Of a stretch of DNA of 64,000 nucleotides, positions 1 to 9,900 are shown piece after piece; the stretch's first letter is position 1, and each line of letters opens with the position of its first letter. The stretch lies in assembly GCA_015501585.1 (NCBI GenBank), contig JADNRY010000004.1, forward strand, positions 248,001 through 312,000, in the 5' to 3' direction. The stretch comes from Rhodocollybia butyracea (Eukaryota > Basidiomycota > Agaricomycetes > Agaricales > Omphalotaceae). The translations under genes and the position numbers were made by a program. The notes under the pieces are model-generated. The model ran no database searches, was not told where the DNA came from, and saw nothing but the letters and a program-made list of their open reading frames with translations.

Positions 1-1
1 C

Positions 2-142
2 TATTATCTACAGGGCACCCCCGCTAATCAGTTCTATGGATCTAATTTGGCCAAATTGGAGGCGGTCAAAGGAGAATTTGACCCACATAACAAGTTCAAT
101 AAGGGTATTGCTATTACCCCTACTACCAGATCACGGGCATAG
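2..142 (+). CDS. C-terminal end of a FAD-linked (berberine bridge enzyme-like) oxidase, partial
   Basis: Only the last 46 codons are inside the window; the reading frame is open from base 2 to TAG at 140-142. The residues include FYGSNLAKLEAVKGEFDPHN followed by KFNKG. This matches the BBE tail of FAD-binding PCMH-type oxidases, where Y(Y/F)G.N..RL...K..YDP.N.F closes the substrate domain. Such enzymes are usually secreted flavoproteins oxidising sugars, alcohols or alkaloid-like substrates. The FAD-binding part lies to the left, so the substrate cannot be judged. The family call is fairly safe because of the YGSNLA...K..FDPHN..N signature; everything else is inference from family knowledge. 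Confidence 0.75.
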   Translation, partial: YYLQGTPANQFYGSNLAKLEAVKGEFDPHNKFNKGIAITPTTRSRA

Positions 143-1444
143 GTGCAGCTGGTGCCTAGGTTGGCTAGCCACTCTCGTTTATTACCGTGACCCTCGTTAG
201 GCAGTATGTAGTATGACCATCTTCAAAATGATAATCAGCGTATATTACGCTGAATTCTGCTGAATTCTATCCGGCATTCACCAGTGCGAGAGCGTTTAAT
301 ATTTCAATGTTTGAATTATGCAAGCTTCGAAAGTGGCTGAGCTCTATGAGTTTGAAAGCCTCTTCCTATGACGGGGTTGCTAGTAGTCATGGCTTTAGGT
401 TACAGAAGTAGTAGTGGTACTCTAGAGTCAGAGAGTTGGAGATTTGACGTCGTTTAGAGCTACTGCATTTTGCTCCATTCTTCGAATAGTAGTCAGCTCG
501 AAGGCGTGAACTACTACAAAGTATGCCTGATTTTGTGTTGATCGCGACCGCACTGGGCATTAAGTACCTTGAGTAAATACCGATTTTGAATAATCTTTTG
601 AAACAGCATAGCATGCAACGCACCGGACTACACCACTTTGGAGATATCGATCTAATCATCTTTGAAAACAGATTCTAGCTAAGACGTGAATATTGAATAT
701 CGAATGCCCAATCACCTATCACAGATTGCAGGAAGCAGTTACTCGATATCACACCAAGCGGATAAGGCGGAGGGATCTGATACCTGATACTAGGATTGGC
801 GGTGATACGTTGATTGAATCGGTCTAGGTTTAACGTTTAGTACTAGTTAGTGGTTAGCGCTTCGGTCCAATCCAACTTTCAAATAGCAGTGTATTAAAAG
901 CGTTGGACAGGTCCTCACTGGTTCCTCTTCGGTGGACGTACGGCGGCTTATGGCGGTTCCGAGCTCAAGCAAAGCATTCTCCTTCATCGATGGAATGACG
1001 CCCACAGAAGTAGTATGACGAGCTGGTTTCGTGTACAAAGAATACGGCTCGGCACGATGTAGAAGGAAGGTGCTCGTCGACGAAAATGAAAGCATTTAAT
1101 CTTGGATTTCGGCCACAGTAATGACCGGTAATTTGGAGGCAAACATAGACGCGTTGGAAGACTGGCAGCGATGTTTTTGTGCGAAAATTTTTGGATTATG
1201 GAAAGGTTAACAGTCAAAAAAGACCAGGGAAACCAATCGTCGTGTTGAAGAGAGCACGCAATCCCGGTCCGACATGCGTCGGAGTAATTACCAATTATCT
1301 CACGTGTGAGCTTCGTCATTGTGTGGCGCAATTTCGACGCAATTTACTACTTAAGCACAGCGAGAGAAGCATCGCCCTTCCCGTTACCACGATATCCTAC
1401 TCAGAGCCTTCCTCGTCTAAACCTCTCAGAATCAACTCAAGAGA
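143..1444. other. Intergenic spacer
   Basis: No reading frame here has a credible start, codon pattern or splice chain. The overlapping short frames on both strands look random. The last few hundred bases before 1445 should hold the glutaredoxin promoter, but I see no clear TATA element. Confidence 0.5.
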
Positions 1445-1962
1445 ATGGCTGTCAAAGAAATTGTCGAGGTGAGTTTTACATGTTACTCTGAGTTGTTGAT
1501 TGATGTTGAATCCATCTACTAGGATAAAATTGCGAACAACACCGTCGCGATCTTCTCCAAGAGCTGGTGTCCCTACTGCAAACAAGCCAAAGCCCTTTTC
1601 AGCAAAAAACTTTCCCGATGTTGCAACCACGATTATCGAGTAAGTAACACAAAGTGATTCGCAATCCGGTTTACTAAGCTGGCGGTTTAGACTGGACGAA
1701 AGAGAAGATGGACCGGAAATTCAGGCTTACTTAGCGAAAAAGACAGGCCAGAGTACCGTTCCAAACATCTTCGTTAGTACGTACCTCGTCTTTTTGCCCA
1801 TTACACTTCATTCATTTGATTCTTTCTAGATGAGAAACATGTCGGAGGTCTGTTTCATTCCCAACCATTTTTCTCTTTCCCCGATTCATCGTACTTACAG
1901 GTAACGACGACGCTCAGGCCGCACACAAGAAGGGTGAACTCAGGAAACTCGTCGCAGCGTAA
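1445..1962 (+). CDS. Glutaredoxin (dithiol CPYC type), with a one-base frame break
   Basis: Five exons: 1445-1468, 1523-1639, 1691-1776, 1830-1847, 1901-1962, all GT-AG. The product is a dithiol glutaredoxin of about 100 residues that reduces disulfides and glutathione mixed disulfides with GSH. Visible parts are [10 protein letters not shown] (active site CPYC), the TVPNIFV cis-Pro loop, the KHVGGNDD glutathione-binding loop and the C-terminal [11 protein letters not shown]. In exon 2 the frame breaks after KALFSK: a run of six A at about 1604-1609 is one base longer than needed to continue into [10 protein letters not shown], which is plain in the next frame. Exon 2 is 117 nt, one more than the splice phases require. 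Either the gene is dead or the run is a sequence error; everything else is intact. Confidence 0.85.
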
Positions 1963-2983
1963 GCTGGTACCGACGCCGTTTAGCTGCAGGCTGATAGGCT
2001 ACGCGCAGACGCTTGTAGAACTCATAATATTGTATATCAGGGACATGTATATCGAAATCTTTCAGAACTGTCTTTTCCACTTACTTTCGTTGCTCTGTCC
2101 GTATATCGTCACATTCCAACACCGAAACCACCAACTCGGGATCTTCAGAGTAAATTTGTAAGTCGGGCTGAATGAAGCTCTTAGCTATAGCCGTAGCAGC
2201 TCCATTGGTCGACCTCAGGAACCCGGATACTGATGGTTATAGTTATCAAAATGATATGATCAGGATTATCGACTCTGGCATTATTGGTGCCCGCCCTAAC
2301 GACGTTTCTTCTCAGCCAGCTTAGCGTATCATATGTACCGGACTTCTCAGTATTTAGTTTTTTCAGAACGAATGTACCTGGGTTTATCTATTTTGACAGT
2401 GTGGTTCGCGCTGGGTTTGTTGAGAACAATCGCGGGTATGTCGTTCATTTCCAATCTCCTTTCGTTTGCTTTCTTTTACCCCCCAGAACACGAAATCAAC
2501 AGACAGCAGAAGTCGGATTGCTCTACTCTATGTATCAGATGAACAACATCGTGTTATTGAAGCTACTAGACAACGAAATTGGTCTATCCAGGGATTAAGA
2601 TGGTACGGCAAACAGGCAAGTCTAAAGATGGAAGGAAGAGCTGTCATAATGCAGGTGTCGGGGTTTTGGCGTGTGTGTAATTCGCCTCCCAGCCAAGCGT
2701 ATAGACCCCCTCGATCCTGACCAGCGGCGTCGGTGGCGGCTGGCGACGATCTTCTGTCCTTGTCTCTGAAATTCGTACTTCTTTCAACTTCAACTCACCA
2801 TCAACTTTCTACTCCCATTAGCTCCAGTGTTTAACGGACATTCATTCTCAAACACAGCTGGATAATGGAAAATATGATTGGAAACCAAAGCGACCACTCT
2901 TATGTACGACCCATCTCTTCATTCCTTCTCGTTCCTCCTTCACTGGTGAGCTCCTGGCCTCAAACCTTCTGATTCTTTTGGGT
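1963..2983. other. Spacer with one weak membrane-like open stretch
   Basis: At 2333-2435 a plus-strand frame gives a hydrophobic stretch (MYLGLSILTVWFALGLL). It ends at an intron-like GTATGT...CCCCAG block (2436-2486). Joining across it gives only about 50 residues before a stop, and no family is recognised. It could be a remnant or chance; I do not call a gene. Confidence 0.3.
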
Positions 2984-3577
2984 TAATTGTTGGAGAGCAA
3001 GTGAACGAATCCACTGCATTAGTAGTCTGGGGCTGCGAGGTTGCCACCTATCCAGCAACGGAACTTGATGCCTTGAGTTTACTTACCACGAAAACCCACA
3101 CTTGTTGGGATCATAGTGGAAACTATCGATATCTCTGGCGCCAGCGAGCTCGCGCCGTGTCGTCTCTGTTTAGCTGGCATTTATACTATTCAGTTAGGAA
3201 TGAGACATCGTGTTCATAAGTTCGCATGAATGACTCAACGCGTTGCGTTCTGATGTCTCCCCGTTTCCTGGCGCTCATTTACCCCCATCTTCAAACACGT
3301 ACCTGAAGAGCTTGGCTCACCCAGTCGAAAATAATACGCTTCGGGACGTTGATTCAACATTCAATTACTTACGGAGCCAAGGCCCGCATAGAACGTTACT
3401 CATCAAATGAGTCTTTCCCCACTGTACCGACTCAGGTGACTGCGCACTAGCAGTAAAATAGTTATACTGTATGCATTGCGTATTAACGGTCCATACAGAG
3501 TTTTGACAGGTTCTACCAACGCTGTTGAGTCTTTTAAATTGGATTGTCCGTATACGATTGTACTTCCTCTTCAAATT

Positions 3578-4064
3578 TCATCGAGGGCAGGGGCCGCCTT
3601 GAGGGAAGCAGCCACTAAGATATGTTGGGATATATGGTCAGCCCGCGATCACATAAACTTCATGCTTTAGGTAGAATAAGTACCTTCCATAGGTAGTACC
3701 GTTGATTTCGAGCAATGGTCCACAACAGGTATATCCAGAGGCGCCTGTGCAGTCAAATAATGTAGTTAAATCAACTCAGGAAGTACATGTGCTGGGAGAA
3801 CCGCATTGACGTACAGTAAGGGGGGTATTGCTGTTGAAATGTACTTCATGAGTGAGTGCAACAGGGCTAACAAAACAGAGACCTTACCCCTCCCCAACCA
3901 CCTAGTACACAAGGAAGCGTAAGTCGTAGATACTAGACTCCATACTAGTAGTAACTTGTAAGCTCAGACTTACAGATATCAAGATTCTCGGTACGAGGCT
4001 CAGGAAGACCGTGAACAATCACGATGGCCTGGATGAGCAGCAAGACGGCGTTAAGGCGGAACAT
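3578..4064 (-). CDS. Small secreted cysteine-rich protein, family A copy 1
   Basis: Five exons on the minus strand: 4064-3974, 3901-3888 (14 nt), 3830-3815 (16 nt), 3744-3684, 3614-3578; 72 residues. Exon 1 encodes a signal peptide starting MFRLNAVLLLIQAIVIVHG, then LPEPR. The two micro-exons encode CGWGG and QYPPY. The remainder carries CASGYTCCGPL, INGTTYG and the tail CFPQGGPCPR. The six cysteines follow C-x9-C-x5-CC-x14-C-x6-C. All introns are GT-AG and the phases agree. The cysteine order matches knottin-type peptides, but no known family is recognised and the function is unknown. It is nearly identical in structure to copies 3 and 4. Confidence 0.75.
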
Positions 4065-5125
4065 GGTGCAGAATGAGAAGCAAAGCCCTTCAGTTTCGGG
4101 TCGTTGCTTTTGTACATACCGGAGTAGGACGTATATATCATCTTGACAGATTGGTATAAGTATTCTGCTATGGCAGCTTGCTTGACAGAAACGAGTGTGA
4201 CAGGGACATGGTATGAACCAGACTATAGGTTAGTACATACACTAGTTCTGCTCCGGCATTCAAAATGCGGTACTGGCAAAGACTATATAAAAATAACGGG
4301 TATCAATCCGCCGCAATGAGCGGCCATACTAGGTCAGAATTATTGTAGCGCCGAAAAGGAAAGGCCTACCGACAAGTGTTGAATAAAAAACATGGTCCAC
4401 TGATGGTGGGACAACCTCCAGAGGAGGGGTGCGCAGCATACTAGAATGCACCAGAACTGTAAGAGACTGCTGCAGGATGGGATTTCGCGATATATCATTG
4501 CCACTTCATAAATTAGTATTGTTATCCACAAATTGTCATCTTGAGATAAATTAGATTTGACTTAGTGAAACTGTACACGCCTTTCGGTGCGGCTGAAATA
4601 TATACAGCTCTTAGTAGTGGGACGGGCAGCAAACTCCATATGATACCTGACAATGGTACTTGTCCAGAGAAAATAATGGGCTGTAATAAGCAAGTAGTAC
4701 TGCTGGAGATTATCGAGATTCAATGGGTGGATATGTGCCTGCGGGTATTCAAGCTGTTTATGGCATCACGCCGTCCTAACTCTTGTAGTACTATGTATGT
4801 ATCCTTATATATATATACAATTCAAATCAAGAACCATTGTTAAGACCTAACTCTACCTTTTTGTGTGCGGTGACGATGTTGACAGAAACAAATCCCACGG
4901 TTTACTTACAAGATCACCAACTACATATGTACACACGAAATTGAACAAAAACGGTTAAGTACAACTTCAAGTGCCAAAAGAGTAAATACGCTAAACACTT
5001 CAGTCATTACGAGACTTGAATGTTGAAAAGGCAAAGTTGGCTCTTTTGTTTCAGATCGATAGGTTTGTGCTCGCAAAAGATTCATTGATATCTGTACAAA
5101 AGTACATACACGGCTACCACAGATT

Positions 5126-5624
5126 TCAATCAGGGCACACCTCGCCAGGAGCGGTGCAGATACTAGAACATTGGGACACAGGTTAGTAGCAGCCCACAAT
5201 CTTCATATGCACTCGAGGCAAGTAGTAAGCACATACGTTCTATAACCCGTGCCATTGATTAAAACGATCGGGCCACAACATTCGTATTCAGCAGTGGGAC
5301 CTGCAAGGCCAAATAGTCAATTCAAGTGAAATCGTTGCACAGGGAGGTCAATGACTCACAGTAGATGGGCTCCAACTGTTGTTGAGCCTCATCAGTAATG
5401 TAATAAAGACTAACGGAATAACAGAATGAAATCTTACTGTGACCCTATCTATGCCACCTATGTGTATGCACAGAAGTGTAAGTACTAGTAGTAGATGCAA
5501 AACAAGCGGGATCAGACTAACACTGGACGCCGGTGCAAGTTGCTTCGGCACGAGGCTCAGGGAGACCGCGAACAAGCATAATGGCTTGGATGAGGACGAG
5601 AGCTGAAAGACGGAAAGTGAACAT
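5126..5624 (-). CDS. Small secreted cysteine-rich protein, family A copy 2 (divergent)
   Basis: Five minus-strand exons: 5624-5522, 5457-5438 (20 nt), 5375-5360 (16 nt), 5300-5237, 5162-5126; 79 residues. The signal peptide is MFTFRLSALVLIQAIMLVRG, then LPEPR as in the other copies. This copy is the most changed: it has an extra pair of cysteines before the first micro-exon (TCTGVQC), exon 2 is 20 nt rather than 14 nt because the donor lies 6 nt further on, and the core reads ECCGPIVLINGTGYR with tail CTAPGEVCPD. The CC pair, the INGT motif and the last two cysteines are kept. A TATAAGA box lies at 5682-5688. Function is unknown. Confidence 0.7.
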
Positions 5625-6339
5625 GATTGTGTGCAAAGTTGGGTAAAAAAGTTGCTTAAGCTCACTTCTTGTGTAGCTGCTCTTATACGTTCAGAACCTA
5701 CTACTCCATATTTGCCAATGAAAAACAAGATTTCAAGATCTTTATTGAAGGATGCACTCATGACTCGCTATGAATCGCTAAGAATACCGCTGGCTGCCAC
5801 ACTTTGGCAGGAACAGAACAGCCTGAGGGGACGGGAATCTGGCAGGAACAACATATGTCTTCAAATAATGGATACTGCTGTAAATTGTTTATGAACGAGC
5901 GCCAATTTATTGCTAGCGTCGGAAAGAAATAACCAGACCACATGGAATTTGTATGCAATATCTTAAACGTCAATAAACACCGCAACATTGCTGCGACACT
6001 ATTGATCATTTTCCGTACTTTCGGGAATGTCCACCATAACACTCCAAAATAACCGGTACATGATAGCTACTGCCAGGCCCCCGGCGGTGCCTCCTCGTTC
6101 CTTATGGTTCACCTTTGGCTTACTTACGGAGTCTAATAAATATTTCTTAAAGACCGAGCGTGGATGAAGTACGGACTCTGACGAGCCGACACACTCACGA
6201 GACAATCACAATGAATGTTCACTCATTGTCCTCTGTTGCAAGGCTGTCTTTCTGACTCCAGAGTGAGACACTCGTTTAAGTAATTTCCTAGCGAGTCGGG
6301 AGCCGGCGAGACTGTCGGGTCGGACAGTACTTTTGAGTT

Positions 6340-7440
6340 AGATTGTTGGAGAGAAAGCGAACGAATTTACACTGAGACTACGTGATTACAGTTGATCCAG
6401 CAGTGGAACTTCATACCTTGAGGTTACGAAAACCCACACTTGGATCGTGGTCATGGTAACTACTTGGGCCTGCATTGCTCCGTGTCGTCTCCGTTCTCTG
6501 TTTAGCTGGCACTTATATTCAGCTACTAGGGATGAGACATCGTGTTCATAATCTCGCATAAATGACTCAACGCATTGCGTTCTATGTCTCCCCGTTTCTC
6601 GGGGCTCATTTACCCCATCTTCGAGCACGTACCTGAAGAGCTTGGTTCACGCAGTCGAAAATAATATGCTTCGGGAGGTTGATTCAACAATCGATTACTT
6701 ACGGAGCCAAGGCCCGTTACTCATCTCTCCCCACTGTACCGACTCAGGTGACTGTAGAGTAGATATACAGTATGTATTGTGTATCAACGCTCCATACGGA
6801 GTGTTGACCGGCTCTACCAACGCTATTGAGTGTTTTAGATTGGACTGTCCGTATGCGATTGTACTTCCTCTTCAAATTTCATCGAGGGCAGGGGCCACCT
6901 TGAGGGAAACAGCCACTAAGATATGTGGGGACATATGGTCAGCCTGCGATCACATGAACTTCGTGCTTTAGGTAGAATAAGTACAGACCTTCCATAGGTA
7001 GTACCGTTGATTTCGTGCAATGGTCCACAACAGGTATATCCAGGGGCGCCTGTGCAGCCAAATAATAGTTAAATCAACTGAAGTAGTACATGTATTTGGG
7101 AGAGTCGCATGGACGTACAGTAAGGGGGGTATTGCTGTTAAGATGTACTTACCTCATGAGTGAATGCAACAGAGCTAATTAAACAGGAACCTTACCCCTC
7201 CCCAGCCACCTAAGTGTTACAAAGGAAGTGTAAGTAGTAAATACTAGACGCCATTCAGACTTACAGATATCAAGACTCTCGGCACGAGGCTCAGGAAGAC
7301 CGTGAACAATCATGACGGCCTGGATGAGCAGTAAGACAGTAAGACGGAACATAGTGGAGAGTGAAGTAAAGTGTCTTAGTTTCGGGTAGTGTTTTTATAG
7401 TTATCGAGCAAAATACATATATCTTGACGGAGGTATATCC
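6340..7440. repeat. Duplicated block 2 (family A copy 3)
   Basis: This is a second copy of the 2984-4160 region, including the A gene and its 3' flank. Examples are ACGGAGCCAAGGCCCG at about 3374 and 6700, and TCTTCAAATTTCATCGAGGG at about 3567 and 6868. Small indels separate the two copies. Confidence 0.65.
6879..7352 (-). CDS. Small secreted cysteine-rich protein, family A copy 3
   Basis: Five minus-strand exons: 7352-7265, 7209-7196 (14 nt), 7134-7119 (16 nt), 7049-6989, 6915-6879; 71 residues. The signal peptide starts MFRLTVLLLIQAVMIVHG and is followed by LPEPR. Micro-exons again encode CGWGG and QYPPY. The core is CAPGYTCCGPL then EINGTTYG, tail CFPQGGPCPR. It is the closest relative of copy 1, differing at a handful of residues, and sits in a duplicated block. 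All splice sites are GT-AG. Short TATA-like bases lie about 40 nt upstream of the ATG. Function is unknown. Confidence 0.75.
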
Positions 7441-7780
7441 TACTACAGATTGACAAAAAATGTGCGACAGGAACTCAACTTTATCATAATTGAAGCTAGT
7501 ACACTAGTACTGCTCCGGCGATCAAAATTCAATGAGTACTGGAAGAGCCTAAGAGTGCCACATACTTAGTATAGAATCATGACGGGTAGTAGGTACTACT
7601 AGTAGACTATCGCATAACGATAGTACTACAATACTCTCAAAATAAGTCTGGCACACAGACGTATGCTCTAACACCACGCTCCCACTCGCGAAGAAGCAAC
7701 CAAGGAAGACGGTAAATCAAAAATTTATAGATGTTGACACGCGATTACAATGTACATTAACTGTCGTTCCTTTCCAAATT

Positions 7781-8244
7781 TCACAGAGGGCAGGCGCCAC
7801 CTTGAGGGAAACAGCCACTAAAATTTGGGGGGCACATAATCAGATCACGATCACATAAAATTTACGCTCTAGATAAAATACGTGCCTTCCATAGGTAGTA
7901 CCGTTAATCACGCGCAGTGGTCCACAACAAGTATATCCAGGGGCACCTATACAGCCAGCAGTTAATTCAGCTGAATTACATGTGTTGGGAGAGCAATAAC
8001 GTACAGTAAGGGGGGTATTGCTGTTGTCAAGTTGTACCTCATGAGTGAATGCAACAAAATTAACAAGAAAGAGATCTTACTCCTCCCCAACCACCTAGCA
8101 TGGCATGGAAGCATGAGTAGTGAATACTAGACGCCATACTACTGACTCACAGATACTATCAAGACTCTCAGTACGAGGTTCAGGAAGACCCTGGGCAATC
8201 ATGACGGTCTGGACGAGCAACAAGACGGTAGTAAGACGGAACAT
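7781..8244 (-). CDS. Small secreted cysteine-rich protein, family A copy 4 (GC-AG intron)
   Basis: Five minus-strand exons: 8244-8151, 8094-8081 (14 nt), 8020-8005 (16 nt), 7946-7886, 7817-7781; 73 residues. The signal peptide is MFRLTTVLLLVQTVMIAQG, then LPEPR. The micro-exons encode CGWGG and QYPPY, the core CAPGYTCCGPLRVINGTTYG and the tail CFPQGGACPL. The last intron starts GC (AAG|GCACGT) where all other copies have GT. If it is not spliced, the protein ends in an unrelated tail without the last two cysteines. A clear TATAAAAG element lies at 8286-8293, about 45 nt upstream of the ATG. Function is unknown. Confidence 0.7.
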
Positions 8245-9199
8245 GGTGGAGAGTGAAGTGAAGTTCCTCAGTTTCGGGTAGTTGCTTTTATACGTATTGG
8301 AGCTCTATGTACACACCTCGAGGGTGGGGTATGTCCTGTTACGGGTTGACAGAGAAATAAGTGTGACAGGAACCTGGTATGGACTATGCTAGTATCTTTA
8401 CTAAGTACTTAGTACTGGAGTCCGGAAATTTAAATCCAATGACGGCGTATAACAATGACGGGCACTATATGCCACTTATCAAAAATTATTCTCTACCGCA
8501 ATGAGCGGGCATCGATCGGAATCCTACATAGATTGCAACGCCGAAGGTCGGAAAGGCGGCAGGCCTACCGATAAGAGTTGAATAACCCCTTGGAATAAAA
8601 ACCACGTCAGAGAGAAAAACTAGTCTACGGCGCGGGGCGGGAGGGAATGTCATTGCACAAGCCATAAATGTCATCTCGGTATGACTCATTATATGTGCCT
8701 TTTGGCGCAAGTGAAGTAAGTACTCCACACTCTGGGGTAAAGCCTGGGTAAAGCAGATGTGATAACTCTAGCGGGGCCTGAGCAGGGCTGTAAAAGGTAC
8801 ATTATGACATTAACAAGTACGCCATCCAGTCTATACATACACATCTGTATGGATCGTCAGTGTGTAACGAGACTGCCTAGACTAGCCATCCAGTAAAACT
8901 AAATCAAGAACTAAGTATTGACAGTTCTTCTTTCGTGTAGTACATAGTCACTGCGTTGGATCTTGCTCACAGGACTAAGTTCACAGAAAAAAATCTCACG
9001 GTCTACAAGGCCACTGGTACATATACAAAAATAGTAGTGTTGAAATAAAGGTTTTCATTACGAAGGTCAGAAAGACTTGAACGTCAATCAGAAGTGACAA
9101 GGTTATATTAGCTCTTTCATTATTCCCCTGGGTTCGCACAGCTTTGGACTTGAAAAATATTCATTGATGTTTCCACTAGTACACGCTATATACACGATT

Positions 9200-9690
9200 T
9201 CATGCAGGGCACGCGTCGCCATCAGGGGAGCACCCGCTATAATACGCGGAGAGACAAGTGTTAGCCCATGATCTTCATCTTCTGGGTATATAAATATACA
9301 GACCTTCCATAAACAGTGCCGTTGATTACCTGCAACGGTCCGCAACAGGTGGTGCCAGTAGGACCTGGAAGACCAAATAGTTAATCCAACTTAGTGAGTC
9401 GTTGCATAGGGCTCGAGTGATCAACGACGTACAGAAGGGGGATACTTCTATCAGTCAAGTTGAGTTTCATGAGTAGCGAAGACCAAGTAACAGAAAAGAA
9501 ATCTTACCCCTTCCCAACCGCCTATGCATAGAAGTGTGAGTACTTGGTAAATGCAATACGAGTAGGACTATAGCATATACTCACAAAGATCGAGACTTGT
9601 TGCCTCAGCACGAGGCTCAGGAAGACCGTTAACAATCATAAAGGCCGCCGCCTGGATGAGGACAAGAACCGAAAGACGGAAAGTGAACAT
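9200..9690 (-). CDS. Small secreted cysteine-rich protein, family A copy 5 (phase break)
   Basis: The minus-strand parts are 9690-9585, 9521-9508 (14 nt), 9447-9433 (15 nt), 9364-9304, 9236-9200. The signal peptide starts MFTFRLSVLVLIQAAAFMIV and is followed by LPEPR, like copy 2. The second micro-exon is 15 nt, where the other four copies have 16 nt; the C run has five bases, against six in copies 1, 3 and 4. This breaks the phase into exon 4, which still encodes PTGTTCCGPLQVINGTVYG. Using a GT four bases further on restores phase but replaces the second core cysteine. The copy is therefore a recent pseudogene, an altered protein or a sequence error. Confidence 0.55.
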
Positions 9691-9900
9691 GACTTCTGTG
9701 TAGAGTTGGGGTAAAGTTGGTGAGTCTTCGAGTTCGCTTTGGATAGCTGCTTTTATGTTTAACGTTTATATCACAATCCCAAATAGAAAATAAGACGTCA
9801 AAGATCTTTATCGGTGACTGGCAGACTAGTGTAGCCATGACTCGCTGCCACACCTTTGCAGGAACAGAACAAGTGACGGAACCCTGCAGCTTTAAAGTAA

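Larger units (their letters stand above)
2984..5900. repeat. Duplicated block 1 (family A copies 1 and 2)
   Basis: This block holds A1 and A2 and their flanks. It is related to the later blocks. The stretch starting GTTGGAGAG at 2984 is matched at 6345. The stretch CAGGTATATCCAGAGGCGCC near 3726 is matched near 7032. The region near 4850-4930 resembles 8920-9040, and 5630-5860 resembles 9710-9870. Boundaries are approximate and were judged by eye. Confidence 0.6.
7700..9890. repeat. Duplicated block 3 (family A copies 4 and 5)
   Basis: This third block repeats the order of block 1: an MFR-type copy (A4) followed by an MFT-type copy (A5). The spacer is related too: 8500-8620 resembles 4320-4440, and the tails near 9710-9870 resemble 5630-5860. 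Divergence is higher than between blocks 1 and 2. Confidence 0.55.

Noticed and set aside
5348..5761. 137-residue minus-strand frame over copy A2
   Set aside because: It reads through the introns of A2; the spliced model with conserved cysteines explains the region.
3578..9690. Family A as hydrophobins or cellulose-binding (CBM1) peptides
   Set aside because: Hydrophobins need eight cysteines as C-CC-C-C-CC-C; CBM1 needs its QCGG and aromatic pattern. Neither fits.
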